From the NCBI GenBank assembly GCA_049511415.1, contig JBEKYC010000045.1, positions 1 to 58,097 of the forward strand: 58,097 bases of DNA. The letters are read 5' to 3'. This stretch comes from Bog-159 sp049511415 (GTDB lineage: Bacteria > Acidobacteriota > Terriglobia > Bryobacterales > Bryobacteraceae). Shown one piece after another: positions 50,283 to 58,097 of this stretch. Each line of letters opens with the position of its first letter. The stretch's first letter is position 1. The translations under genes were made by a program, and so were the position numbers. Below the pieces are notes generated by a model. It worked only from the letters and a program-made list of their open reading frames with translations, ran no database searches and was not told the origin of the DNA.

Positions 50283-52469
50283 ATGCGTATACTTACGGGA
50301 TTTGTTTGTGCCTGCGCCGCCGCGACTTCGTTAGGCGCGGCTGAATCCGTGCTGCATAGCTTCGCCTACCTGGCGGACGGCGCCAATCCGCGGGCGAATC
50401 TGTTTCGCGACTCGGCCGGTAATCTTTACGGCACGACAGCTACCGGCGGCACCGGCAACGCTGGAGTCGTCTACAGAGTCGCTCCGTCGGGCGTGCAGAC
50501 GGTTCTGTACACATTCACCGGCGGAGCTGACGGCGGCGCCCCGCAGGCCGGCGTTTTTGTGGCTGCGTCGGGCACGATTTATGGCACTGCCTCTCAGGGC
50601 GGATCGTCGGGGCAGGGCGTGGTTTTCCGGCTGAGCACGACCGGCCAGGAAACCGTGATGTACAGCTTTACGGGCGGGTCCGACGGCGGGCGTCCATATT
50701 CGGGTGTCAGCCTGGATGCGCAGGGTAACGTTTATGGAACCACGGTGGCGGGCGGCACGGCAGGCCTCGGGGTGGTTTACCAGGTGACCGCGGCGGGCAA
50801 AGAGACCGTGCTGCACAGCTTCGCGGGCGCGCCTTCGGATGGCGCGCAGCCTTATGGCGGCGTGGTCCGTGACACTTTGGGTAACACATGGGGCGCCACG
50901 TCCGGCGGCGGCGCGGAGAATCTGGGCGCCGTGTTTCAAATCAACAGCGCGGGGCAGGAGACGATTCTCTACAGTTTCGGCGCCAACGGATTCCGGCCGT
51001 TGTCGGGTGTCGTGCGCGACGCATCGGGGAACCTGTACGGCACTACCGCGTTTGCGATCGGCGGCGCGGGCACGGTCTACAAGCTGGATTCGAGCGGCAA
51101 TGAAACGGTGCTGCATTTGTTCACCGGCGGTAGCGACGGGGGCCAGCCCAATGCGGGGGTAGTTCTGGATTCGGCAGGCAATCTCTATGGGACGGCGGTC
51201 ACCGGCGGCGCGACCGGGGCGGGTGTGGTGTTCCAGGTGGATACTAGCGGCGATGAAAGCGTGCTGTGCGCATTCAACGGAACCAACGGCGGCGCACCCT
51301 ACGCGGGCGTGATTCTGGATTCTTCGGACAACCTTTACGGGGCAGCCAGCGACGGAGGGTCTACCGGCTTGGGGGTGGTGTACGAGGTAAACAGGTCCGG
51401 CAACCAGACTTTGCTTTACACATTCGGGGGTGGCTCCGACGGATACACGCCGCTTGCAAATCTGGTGCGCGACTCCGCGGGCAACTTCTACGGCACCACG
51501 GCATATGGGGGACCCGGCAACGCCGGCGTGGTGTTCCAGGTTGCCCCCAACGGGAAGGAGACTATCCTTTATAGCTTCACTGGCGGGGCTGACGGCAGCA
51601 ATCCCGACGCGGGACTGATTCTCGACTCCGCCGGCAATCTGTATGGCACGACGTCGTCGGGCGGCGCGCATCGTTCGGGCGCTGTCTTTGAGGTTAGCCC
51701 GTCGGGGCAGGAAACCGTACTTTACAGCTTTACGGGCGGGAAGGACGGCGGTACTCCGGAGTGCACCCTGGTGTTCGACTCCGCGGGCAATCTCTATGGC
51801 ACTGCCAGCGCGGGCGGGGCAGACGGCGCGGGTGTGGTGTTCGAGCTAAGCGCGACGGGTCAGGAGACCGTGCTCTACAGTTTCAATGGCAAGAATGATG
51901 GCGGGCGTCCGCTATCGGGCGTGATCCGCGATTCGTCCGGGAACCTGTACGGAACGACGCCCACCGGCGGTTATGCCGATTACGGGGTGGTTTATAAGGT
52001 AGATTCCGGCGGCACTGAAACCGTGATCTACAGCTTTAAAGGCTTGGCGGATGGAGGCAGTCCGCAGGCAGGCCTCTATCGCGACTCGGCGGGGAATTTG
52101 TATGGGACTACAACGGCCGGAGGCACGTCCACGTCCGGCACGATTTTTAAGATTACGCCACAGCGCATCGAGACCGTGCTTTACAACTTCACGGGGGGCG
52201 CGGACGGCAGCCTGCCTTACGCCGGCTTAGTGCGGGATTCGGCGGGCAATTTCTATGGCACCACTTACTATGGCGGCGCATCCGGAGCGGGCGTGGTTTA
52301 CGAGTTGAGCGCGGCGGGGCAGGAGAGCGTGCTCTACAGTTTCACCGGCGGCAGCGATGGCAAAGAGCCGTTCGGGGGCGTCATTCTGGATTCGTCGGGA
52401 GATGTGTTCGGGACCACGTCGGCGGGCGGCAGCAAACTCGGCGGCGTGGTCTTCAAGATTACCCGCTAA
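50283..52469 (+). CDS. Secreted GloVer-repeat protein (TIGR03803 type), 14 repeats
   Basis: 728 residues with a signal peptide (ILTGFVCACAAATSLGAAES). The whole mature chain is about 14 repeats of about 50 residues. Each has a D-S-A-G-N-L-Y-G-T-T-x-x-G-G core, then GVVF-V and G-ETVLYSFTGG-DG; for example LDSAGNLYGTTSSGG, RDSSGNLYGTTPTGG and RDSAGNFYGTTYYGG. This Gloeobacter/Verrucomicrobia repeat is predicted to build beta-propeller or solenoid structures on the cell surface; ligand unknown. No C-terminal anchor is visible; it ends at VVFKITR. It starts only 4 bp after purF, so it may share the pur transcript, which is unusual for a surface protein. Confidence 0.88.
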   Translation: MRILTGFVCACAAATSLGAAESVLHSFAYLADGANPRANLFRDSAGNLYGTTATGGTGNAGVVYRVAPSGVQTVLYTFTGGADGGAPQAGVFVAASGTIYGTASQGGSSGQGVVFRLSTTGQETVMYSFTGGSDGGRPYSGVSLDAQGNVYGTTVAGGTAGLGVVYQVTAAGKETVLHSFAGAPSDGAQPYGGVVRDTLGNTWGATSGGGAENLGAVFQINSAGQETILYSFGANGFRPLSGVVRDASGNLYGTTAFAIGGAGTVYKLDSSGNETVLHLFTGGSDGGQPNAGVVLDSAGNLYGTAVTGGATGAGVVFQVDTSGDESVLCAFNGTNGGAPYAGVILDSSDNLYGAASDGGSTGLGVVYEVNRSGNQTLLYTFGGGSDGYTPLANLVRDSAGNFYGTTAYGGPGNAGVVFQVAPNGKETILYSFTGGADGSNPDAGLILDSAGNLYGTTSSGGAHRSGAVFEVSPSGQETVLYSFTGGKDGGTPECTLVFDSAGNLYGTASAGGADGAGVVFELSATGQETVLYSFNGKNDGGRPLSGVIRDSSGNLYGTTPTGGYADYGVVYKVDSGGTETVIYSFKGLADGGSPQAGLYRDSAGNLYGTTTAGGTSTSGTIFKITPQRIETVLYNFTGGADGSLPYAGLVRDSAGNFYGTTYYGGASGAGVVYELSAAGQESVLYSFTGGSDGKEPFGGVILDSSGDVFGTTSAGGSKLGGVVFKITR

Positions 52470-53023
52470 TATTCGCAGCCGCGCCATTTGGCGACGCCGC
52501 CCGCGACCTGCGCCACGCGCGCCCACAGGTTATCCGGCAGGTGCAGGTCCGGATAGCGGCGCTTCAGCAGGAGCACGGTTTGGGCCTGGCAGGAAGCTAA
52601 GGTGAAGTGGTCCAAATCCGGGACGCCGGTGAGGGCGATGGCCAGGACGTTCGACCCATCGGAGGCCACGGCGCGCGGGTTCGCGCCACGATCGAGCAGC
52701 AGTGCCACGATCGGCACATATCCATAGCCGGCGGCCATCATGAGAGCCGTTTGGCCGCCGCGGCTGCGGGCATCCACCTGCGCACCACCATTCAGCAGCG
52801 CCCGTACCGCCCCGATCTGGTTCTTATGGATGGCGTGCATCAAGGGAGTCCAATCGTTCACGCCGCCACGCCGGTTGGGGTCGGCGCCCTGGGCGAGCAT
52901 TCGGGAGAGCAGTCGAAGATCTCCGGTCTCGGCCGCGCGGATCAAGTCAGGCGGGGTCTTGTGCGAACAGGCGGGCAGTAAGAGAACCGGGATCAGGAGA
53001 ATCCAACGCGCGGCTGGCATCAA
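52466..53023 (-). CDS. Ankyrin-repeat lipoprotein
   Basis: 185 residues. A lipobox (LLLPACSHK, lipidated C19) ends the signal peptide. Residues about 24-140 hold three to four ankyrin repeats: DLIRAAETGDLRLLSRMLAQ, DWTPLMHAIHKNQIGAVRAL, GQTALMMAAGYGYVPIVALL, GSNVLAIALTGVPDLDHFTL. The C-terminal tail (YPDLHLPDNLWARVAQVAGG, ending CEY) contains extra cysteines. It is probably an envelope-anchored protein-binding module, with no enzymatic sign. The stop overlaps the end of the convergent GloVer gene by 4 bp. It diverges from the hydrolase gene at 53093 with a 69-bp gap. Confidence 0.83.
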   Translation of the reverse strand: MMPAARWILLIPVLLLPACSHKTPPDLIRAAETGDLRLLSRMLAQGADPNRRGGVNDWTPLMHAIHKNQIGAVRALLNGGAQVDARSRGGQTALMMAAGYGYVPIVALLLDRGANPRAVASDGSNVLAIALTGVPDLDHFTLASCQAQTVLLLKRRYPDLHLPDNLWARVAQVAGGVAKWRGCEY

Positions 53024-53078
53024 GCAAATAGTACACGAAGAACTTTATGTTGTCAAGTACTCTTCGCTGCGCCCATTC

Positions 53079-53084
53079 TATAAT
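53079..53084 (+). promoter_or_regulatory. Consensus -10 box just upstream of TAP hydrolase start
   Basis: TATAAT ends 8 bp before the ATG at 53093, so a transcript from this box would have a 0-2 nt leader. TTGTCA at 53050-53055 is too far (23 bp) for a normal -35. A leaderless or alternative-sigma promoter is possible; GAGG at 53088-53091 could instead be a very close Shine-Dalgarno site. Confidence 0.35.
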
Positions 53085-53092
53085 AGCGAGGT

Positions 53093-55075
53093 ATGCGATT
53101 CTTTGCGCTGCTTCTGATTGTCTTTCCGCTCGTTTCCGCGCCGCGGCCGGCGAAATCCCGAACCTCTCCGTACGCGCTTTCCGCCGGCGCGCCGGCGCAG
53201 ATTCGGGTGGGATCTCTGACGCTGGCGCGCTGCCCCACAATTCCGGCTTACTGCGGCTCGCTCGAACGCCCGCTGGATCCCGCGGGCCTGGTCCCCGGCA
53301 CCATCGCGATCGGTTTTGAATTTTATCCGCATCTGGACAGCTCGCAACCCTCGGGCGGAACGATCGTGGCCGTGGAGGGCGGGCCGGGCTATCCATCGAC
53401 CGGCAGCCGCGTGGCGTATCTGGAACTCTTTTATCCATTGCTGGGCACCAACGATCTGCTGCTGGTGGACAATCGCGGCACGGGCACTTCCGGTCCCATC
53501 GAATGCCAGCCTTTGCAAACGGACGGCAACGGAACTTTGCAGGATATCCTGGCCTGCGGCGCATATTTGGGAGCGTCTTCCGATTTATACGGCAGCGGAC
53601 TGGCGGCCGACGATCTGGCCGCGGTGCTGGGCGCGCTGAACATCTCGCACATCAATCTATATGGTGACTCCTACGGGAGTTATTTCTCGCAAGCATTTGC
53701 CGGACGGCACGGCGATCTGCTGCGGGCGGTGATTCTGGACAGCACCTGGCCGGTGGTGGGCGAATCGCCCTGGTATCCGGAAGCGGCGCCGGCGATGCGG
53801 AACGCTTTCGATTCCACTTGCCAACAGAATGCCGACTGCATCAATATTCCGGGGACTTCGGTCGGCCGCATCAACGCGCTGCTGGAATCGCTCGAAGCGC
53901 AGCATTTTTCGGGCACCGCGCCGGATGGGAACGGCACCTATGTGAACGTCCACGCCGACGGGGAAAGCCTAGCGTATGAAGCTTACTCCAATTCGAGCGA
54001 GTCGGTGGTCTACCGGGAACTGGATCCTGCCTCGCGCGCTTATCTGGAGAATGGCGATACAGCGCCTCTGCTGCGGCTGATTGCGGAAAACGCCAGCGCC
54101 AGCATGTCGAACTGCGATGGGAGCGCACCATCCTGTTACAGCGCCGGTCTCTTTGTGGCGGTGAGCTGCACGGATTATCCGCAGCTCTACAACATGACAT
54201 CGCCCGCAGGTCTGCGCCCCGGGCAGGAACTCGCCAGCGTGCTACAGGAGGAACTCACAGACCCGGGCGTGTATGCGCCATACAGTATCGCCGAGTATCG
54301 TTTGATGCCGCTGCCCTCGAGCGTGCTGGATATGTGCCTCCCGTGGCCGGTACCTTCACCGGCGCATCCTCCGGGTGAGCCGGTACCGCCGGGCACGGTG
54401 TTCCCGGACGTGCCGGTGCTGGTGCTCTCGGGCACGCTCGATTCGCTCACGCCCGCGCAACAGGGCGCGGAAGCGGCGGCTCTGTTTCCCAACGCCCAGC
54501 AGATCCTGGTAGCCAACAGCTTTCACGTGACCGCGGAAGGCGATCGATCGGATTGTGCGTCGGTGATCGCGATCAATTTCTTCCGCAACCTGAATCCGGG
54601 GGATACTTCGTGTGCTTCCCAGATTGCGGAAGTACGGATGGTCCCGAAATTCGCGCGGAGTATGACGGAACTGGCTCCGGCCATGCCCGCTGCCGGGAAC
54701 CAAGGAACGACTGCCGACTTGCAGGCGGCAGCGGCGGCGGCGCTCACCGCGGGCGACGCCATCGCGCGCTGGTGGGTGAATTATAGCGGCCACGACGTGG
54801 GGCTGCGAGGCGGCTCGTTCACCTTCACCGATTCCGGAAGCATTACCAACTTCATGCTGGATGGCCTCGAATGGGTGGAAGACCTGGCGGTGAGCGGAAC
54901 CATTCAATGGGACGTGGAGACGCCCAGCCCAGTGGTGGCGCAACTCACTTTCGAAACAGCCGGCGGCGCGGGCGCGCTGACCGTCTCCTGGTACGATCTG
55001 CAGCCGCAGGCGCAGGCGACCATCAGCGGGACGATCGGCGGCCGGATCATCGCGGCAAGCATGCAAGCGCCCTGA
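53093..55075 (+). CDS. Secreted alpha/beta hydrolase, tripeptidyl aminopeptidase (TAP) type
   Basis: 660 residues, signal peptide at the N-terminus (FFALLLIVFPLVSAPRPA). Alpha/beta-hydrolase features: oxyanion region VAVEGGPGYPSTGSR, strand DLLLVDNRGTGTSGPIEC, nucleophile S193 in LYGDSYGSYFSQ, Asp D450 in VLSGTLDSLTP and His H478 in SFHVTAEGDRSDC. The last segments match the TAP-like C-terminal domain. An extra C-terminal beta domain of about 150 residues (about 510-660, SFTFTDSGSITNFMLDGLEW) is not part of standard TAP enzymes. It contains many cysteines, likely disulfides outside the cell. The family includes prolyl/tripeptidyl aminopeptidases and esterases, so the substrate (peptide or ester) is open. 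Confidence 0.85.
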   Translation: MRFFALLLIVFPLVSAPRPAKSRTSPYALSAGAPAQIRVGSLTLARCPTIPAYCGSLERPLDPAGLVPGTIAIGFEFYPHLDSSQPSGGTIVAVEGGPGYPSTGSRVAYLELFYPLLGTNDLLLVDNRGTGTSGPIECQPLQTDGNGTLQDILACGAYLGASSDLYGSGLAADDLAAVLGALNISHINLYGDSYGSYFSQAFAGRHGDLLRAVILDSTWPVVGESPWYPEAAPAMRNAFDSTCQQNADCINIPGTSVGRINALLESLEAQHFSGTAPDGNGTYVNVHADGESLAYEAYSNSSESVVYRELDPASRAYLENGDTAPLLRLIAENASASMSNCDGSAPSCYSAGLFVAVSCTDYPQLYNMTSPAGLRPGQELASVLQEELTDPGVYAPYSIAEYRLMPLPSSVLDMCLPWPVPSPAHPPGEPVPPGTVFPDVPVLVLSGTLDSLTPAQQGAEAAALFPNAQQILVANSFHVTAEGDRSDCASVIAINFFRNLNPGDTSCASQIAEVRMVPKFARSMTELAPAMPAAGNQGTTADLQAAAAAALTAGDAIARWWVNYSGHDVGLRGGSFTFTDSGSITNFMLDGLEWVEDLAVSGTIQWDVETPSPVVAQLTFETAGGAGALTVSWYDLQPQAQATISGTIGGRIIAASMQAP

Positions 55076-55088
55076 TCCGACGCACCAA

Positions 55089-55519
55089 TTACTTTTGGAA
55101 TACGAGCCGCCAGGTATCGTTGTAAGCGGGACCGGGGCTGTATCCGCCGAAGACCGTCAGGAGGCCCGAGGGCGGGTAATAAGCCATCGCGGAACTGTAG
55201 CGCGCCGTCCCAAGTCCAAGTATCGTTGTACTCGGACGCGCCATCATCGCCGCCGAAGAGTACGACCTGCTTGCTTTCGGCGTCGTAAGCAAGCATGGTA
55301 CGCCGGGGAGACGGCGCGGTGGCCGGAAAGACCGCTATTATCGCTGTCCAGGCCGCCGAAGAACACGACCGTCCCGGTGTAGGCGTCGTAGGCCATGCCG
55401 GAACAGCATCGGGGGGACGGCGCCTGTTCCACGTAGGTCAGATTCCAGGTTAATGACTGCGCGGACATGGTGGCGGCGCCCACACAAACCGCGAAGGTTG
55501 TCCAACCGGTAGTATGCAT
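55089..55519 (-). pseudogene. Frameshifted Kelch/galactose-oxidase-repeat protein remnant
   Basis: Three minus-strand frames carry consecutive pieces of one Kelch-type protein. The first, from ATG at 55519, has a signal peptide (TGWTTFAVCVGAATMSAQ) and SGMAYDAYTGTVVFFGGLDS. The next frame gives MLAYDAESKQVVLFGGDDGA and NDTWTWDG. A third frame gives RYSSAMAYYPPSGLLTVFGG, then YNDTWRLVFQK and the stop at 55089. The FGG...NDTW rhythm is that of Kelch propeller blades. A frameshift near 55300 and a deletion near 55200 break it; the remnant covers only two to three blades where six or seven are expected. Dead or sequencing-damaged. Confidence 0.68.
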
Positions 55520-55657
55520 TATTTCTCCTTTTGTGACGAACCTGACCGATCCTAGAAACGGCCTAAGAAATTTGTCAACGGCAGCATGTGCGCGGGAACA
55601 CGATGCGGTTGCCTGAAGCGGCGAACGGATATACGATCAATTCGAGGTCGACATACC

Positions 55658-57355
55658 ATGACGTTGTCTAATCGCCGCAATTGGATGAAGGGGGCTGCGC
55701 TTTTGGCCGGGGGCGGTGCGCTTCCCAAGATTGCGCCCGCGGCTCCGGGTAGTAAAGGGAAGGCCGCGGTGGTTCCCGCCGGGACCGATCGGGTGGCGGC
55801 TTCCACTACAGAAGGAGTGGTGGAGACGACCGCCGGCAAGGTGCGCGGGTTTACGCGAAACGGCATACATACTTACAAGGGGATTCCGTACGGGGGGACC
55901 ACGGCGGGGAAGAATCGCTTCATGCCTCCGGTGAAGGCGGAGCCGTGGGCGGGCGTGCGAAGCTCGATGCACTTCGGGAGCGTGTGCCCGAATCCGCCGC
56001 GGGATGGCTGGAAGTCGGACGAAACCTCCTTCATGTTCGAGTGGGACGACGGCCAGCCGGGCGAGGATTGCCTGCGGGTGAACATCTGGACGCCGGGAAC
56101 CGACAACCGGAAGCGGCCGGTGATGGTGTGGCTGCACGGCGGCGGGTTTAGCGCGGGATCGGGGCAGGAGTTGAAATCGTACGACGGCGAGAGCCTGGCG
56201 CATCGCGGCGATGTGGTGGTGGTATCGCTGAATCATCGGCTGAATGTATTCGGGCATCTGGACCTTTCGCAGTTCGGCGGGCAGGATTTTGCGGCATCCG
56301 GCAACGTGGGGATGCTGGACATCGAGTTCGCGCTGGGCTGGGTGCGGGACAACATCGCCAATTTCGGGGGCGATCCGGGGAAGGTGATGATCTTCGGGCA
56401 ATCGGGCGGCGGCGGCAAAGTCGGGACGCTGATGGCGATGCCTTCGGCGAAAGGCTTGTTCCATCGGGCAGCGATACAGAGCGGCTCCATGCTGCGGGTG
56501 GGCGAGCGGGACGATTCGGCTAAGCTGGCGGCAGCGGTAATGGACGAGCTGGGGATTGCGCATACGGATATGGCGAAGCTGCAGAGCCTGCCCGTGGAGA
56601 CCCTGCTGCCGGCGGCGCTGGCGGCGCAGCGCAAGGCGTTTCCGCGGCCACCGGGACCGCCGGACTTCCGGCGCATGGCGCGGACACTGGGCTGGGCGCC
56701 GGTGGTTGACGGCAAGGTGATTCCGGCGCAGATCTTCGATCCGGAAGCGCCGGCGGTTTCGGCGGACGTGCCGCTGCTGGTGGGGACGGTGTTGAACGAA
56801 TTCGTGACGGGGATCGGCAATCCGGACGCTTTCGCGATGACCAGCGATCAGGTGGTGGAAAAGGTGAAAGCGGTTTACGGGGAGAAGACCGGAGAGATCA
56901 TCGACACATTCCGTGCTTCGCATCCGGGCGCGAAGCCGTTCAGTCTTTACTCGGTGATCATGACGTCGGCGGTGCGAGGTTCGGCGGTGAAGCAGGCGAC
57001 GCGGAAGGCGGCGCTGGGGAAAGCGCCGGCCTATTTGTATTGGTTCACGTGGCAGACACCGATTCTGGAGGGACGGCCGATGGCGTTCCATTGCTCGGAA
57101 CTGAGTTTCTGTTTCAACAACACGGACCGGTGCGAAACGATGACGGGAGGCGGGGCGCGGGCGCGGGCGTTGGGCGCGCGAGTGAGCGATGCGTGGCTCA
57201 ATTTCGCGCGCAAGGGGGATCCGAATCACGCGGGGCTGCCGCAGTGGCCGGCGTTCAGCGCGGAGAAGGTTCCGACGATGATTCTGGACGACCGGTGCCA
57301 GATGAAGAACGATCCGGATGGGGCGGAGCGGCGGCTGATGGATTCGCTGGCGTAG
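55658..57355 (+). CDS. Type B carboxylesterase, Tat-exported
   Basis: 565 residues from ATG at 55658. A Tat-like signal (NRRNWMKGAALLAGGGALPK) precedes the carboxylesterase fold: GVVETTAGKVRGFTRNGIHT, YKGIPYGGTTAGKNRFMPPV, EDCLRVNIWTPG, PVMVWLHGGGFSAGSG (oxyanion), and WVRDNIANFGGDPGKVMIFG. The nucleophile is S249 in GQSGGGGK, a variant of the usual GESAGG. The C-terminal histidine is probably that in MAFHCSELSFCFNN. It likely hydrolyses esters in the periplasm; natural substrate unknown. The Gln for Glu next to the nucleophile is seen in some bacterial members. It ends 64 bp before a convergent gene, with a dispersed repeat in the gap. Confidence 0.88.
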   Translation: MTLSNRRNWMKGAALLAGGGALPKIAPAAPGSKGKAAVVPAGTDRVAASTTEGVVETTAGKVRGFTRNGIHTYKGIPYGGTTAGKNRFMPPVKAEPWAGVRSSMHFGSVCPNPPRDGWKSDETSFMFEWDDGQPGEDCLRVNIWTPGTDNRKRPVMVWLHGGGFSAGSGQELKSYDGESLAHRGDVVVVSLNHRLNVFGHLDLSQFGGQDFAASGNVGMLDIEFALGWVRDNIANFGGDPGKVMIFGQSGGGGKVGTLMAMPSAKGLFHRAAIQSGSMLRVGERDDSAKLAAAVMDELGIAHTDMAKLQSLPVETLLPAALAAQRKAFPRPPGPPDFRRMARTLGWAPVVDGKVIPAQIFDPEAPAVSADVPLLVGTVLNEFVTGIGNPDAFAMTSDQVVEKVKAVYGEKTGEIIDTFRASHPGAKPFSLYSVIMTSAVRGSAVKQATRKAALGKAPAYLYWFTWQTPILEGRPMAFHCSELSFCFNNTDRCETMTGGGARARALGARVSDAWLNFARKGDPNHAGLPQWPAFSAEKVPTMILDDRCQMKNDPDGAERRLMDSLA

Positions 57356-57383
57356 GGGCGCACTTGTCCATCCCACATTTATT

Positions 57384-57416
57384 GGCCACAGATAAACACG
57401 GATAAACACGGATAAG
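57384..57416. repeat. Single-arm copy of the dispersed GATAAACACGG repeat
   Basis: Starts GGCCACAGAT and continues with two AAACACGGAT units, closely matching the arms of the inverted repeat at 30058-30139. It lies in the 64-bp gap between two convergent genes. No second arm is seen nearby. Confidence 0.65.
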
Positions 57417-57419
57417 AAG

Positions 57420-58097
57420 TCAGGGGGTTTGGGGTGATTTGGGGGTCCCGGCGGCGTTTGATGGGGTGAATGGGGTCGGTTCCGGGATTGGATAGTACTT
57501 GTCCCCCTCATTTGGGGGTGGGGTGATACCCGCGTTTGTTTGGGTTCGTTCCGATTCGGCTTCCTTTGCCGCTTCGGCTTCGGCTTCGGCTTCTGCTTCC
57601 GCTTCGGCTTGCAGGCGGGCTTGGCGGAATTCGTTCAACTGGCGGATGCACTCTTTGTTGGAACGCTCGAGGGCGGCTTCGTAGCGTTTCAGTTTGAGAA
57701 GGCTCTGGCTGCGGTGACAGTCATACATGAATGCGGGACCGCAGAGCATGCTTTTCGATTCGCGCTGTTCCGGCGAGAAATCGGGATTGATGCCGATGAT
57801 GGCGGCGATGTTATCGGACTGGATCTGGCGGTCCATGGCGCTGGCGCGGTGGAGGCGCCACAGGTTAGAGACGATGCGGAGGACGAGATACTCTTCGGCT
57901 TCACCGACGGGGCGATAGCGCTGGTAGAGGTCGGCGACGAGAGTGTTGAAGGCTGCGGGATCTTCGTCGAGGAGGAGATAGAATTCGGCGCAGAGTCCAT
58001 GGCGGACACTGTTGCGGCTAGAGGCGGCTTTGCCCGCGGGACTGGTGGGGCCGGTGCTCTTTTTTGAGTTTTCGCGATTGGCATCGATTTTGGCTTG
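57420..58097 (-). CDS. STGP-motif protein of unknown function, 5' end beyond right edge
   Basis: The frame is open from the right edge to the stop at 57420 (225 residues visible), so the start is missing; an internal ATG at 57836 is not the true start. Near the edge it reads ANRENSKKSTGPTSPAGKAA and then SSRNSVRHGLCAEFYLL, a motif (N..STGP.T..GK..SS.N...HGL) recurring in a large uncharacterised family in Acidobacteria and Planctomycetes. The middle is helical (EEYLVLRIVSNLWRLHRASA, QSLLKLKRYEAALERSNKEC). Then comes an Ala/Glu repeat (QAEAEAEAEAEAEAAKEAE) encoded by a hexanucleotide repeat, and a Pro-rich tail. Cytoplasmic; function unknown, and DNA or RNA binding is sometimes presumed for the basic N-terminus. 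Confidence 0.78.
   Translation of the reverse strand, partial: QAKIDANRENSKKSTGPTSPAGKAASSRNSVRHGLCAEFYLLLDEDPAAFNTLVADLYQRYRPVGEAEEYLVLRIVSNLWRLHRASAMDRQIQSDNIAAIIGINPDFSPEQRESKSMLCGPAFMYDCHRSQSLLKLKRYEAALERSNKECIRQLNEFRQARLQAEAEAEAEAEAEAAKEAESERTQTNAGITPPPNEGDKYYPIPEPTPFTPSNAAGTPKSPQTP
57571..57612. repeat. Hexanucleotide repeat (GCTTCG-type, seven units) in coding region
   Basis: Units GCTTCG x3, GCTTCT, GCTTCC, GCTTCG, GCTTGC in tandem. On the minus strand it encodes Ala-Glu dipeptides in the STGP-motif protein. The six-base period keeps the frame whatever the copy number. Confidence 0.75.

Noticed and set aside
55637..57511. 624-residue minus-strand open frame over the carboxylesterase
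   Set aside because: Antisense to a gene with an intact catalytic site; composition (Arg/His/Pro-rich) is typical of a shadow frame.

Overview
The window looks like a chromosomal segment of a soil acidobacterium, most likely Bryobacterales ('Solibacter' type). This is inferred from gene content, not from any marker-gene search. The signs are an acidobacterial duplicated orphan permease (ADOP), a DUF1501 + PSD1 (cytochrome/DUF1549/DUF1553) pair, two secreted proteins ending in TIGR03437 domains, a GloVer-repeat protein, a reaction-centre-type dihaem cytochrome fused to a LolA-like domain, high GC and frequent TTG/GTG starts. No rRNA, tRNA, CRISPR, integrase or transposase was found. Both window edges cut a gene: a lytic transglycosylase on the left and a protein with an STGP...GK...SS.N motif on the right.

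Layout. 1-9.3 kb: lytic transglycosylase and OprB-like porin (minus), dihaem cytochrome (plus), ADOP permease (minus), a split chromate transporter (plus), then a LacI regulator followed by an HlyD-type adaptor (minus), with a 10-bp-phased repeat array upstream of lacI. 9.5-14.2 kb: PSD1/DUF1501 pair. 14.2-18.9 kb: Uma2 nuclease, two small outer-membrane barrels, a YHS protein, a TPR protein and a polyprenol-phosphate-type GT2. 19-23.9 kb: a sialidase-like/SBBP/TIGR03437 secreted protein translationally coupled to a tandem GH26 protein whose second module has lost its catalytic acids.

23.9-32 kb: an eight-gene minus-strand operon, lolA-gspF-gspE-pilM-pilN-pilO-pilP/gspC-like-pseudopilin. It encodes the inner-membrane platform and motor of a type IV pilus/type II secretion machine. 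It ends in a very unusual pseudopilin-like protein with a Gln/Ser/Gly repeat tail and a collagen-like tail. No secretin, major pilin or prepilin peptidase lies in the window.

32-38 kb: a decayed Phd/PIN toxin-antitoxin locus; a YCII-(small ORF)-DUF899-ECF sigma cassette of ECF42 type; and a pair of uncharacterised membrane proteins that share an N-terminal helical domain, transmembrane segment(s) and a C-terminal beta/glycine-zipper domain. 38-42.5 kb: divergent aminotransferase and glutaryl-CoA-dehydrogenase-like genes, then an MFS-like/spermidine-synthase fusion. 42.6-52.5 kb: a BACON-repeat/TIGR03437 secreted protein, purQ-purL-purF (no purS beside them) and a 14-unit GloVer-repeat protein placed 4 bp after purF. 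52.5-58.1 kb: ankyrin lipoprotein, TAP-type alpha/beta hydrolase, a frameshifted Kelch-type relic, a Tat-exported type B carboxylesterase and the edge-truncated STGP-motif protein.

The overall theme is an exported, repeat-rich, polymer-degrading envelope repertoire around housekeeping islands. The strongest candidates for undescribed biology are the pilus/secretion operon with its low-complexity terminal protein and the paired membrane proteins at 35.1-37.8 kb.
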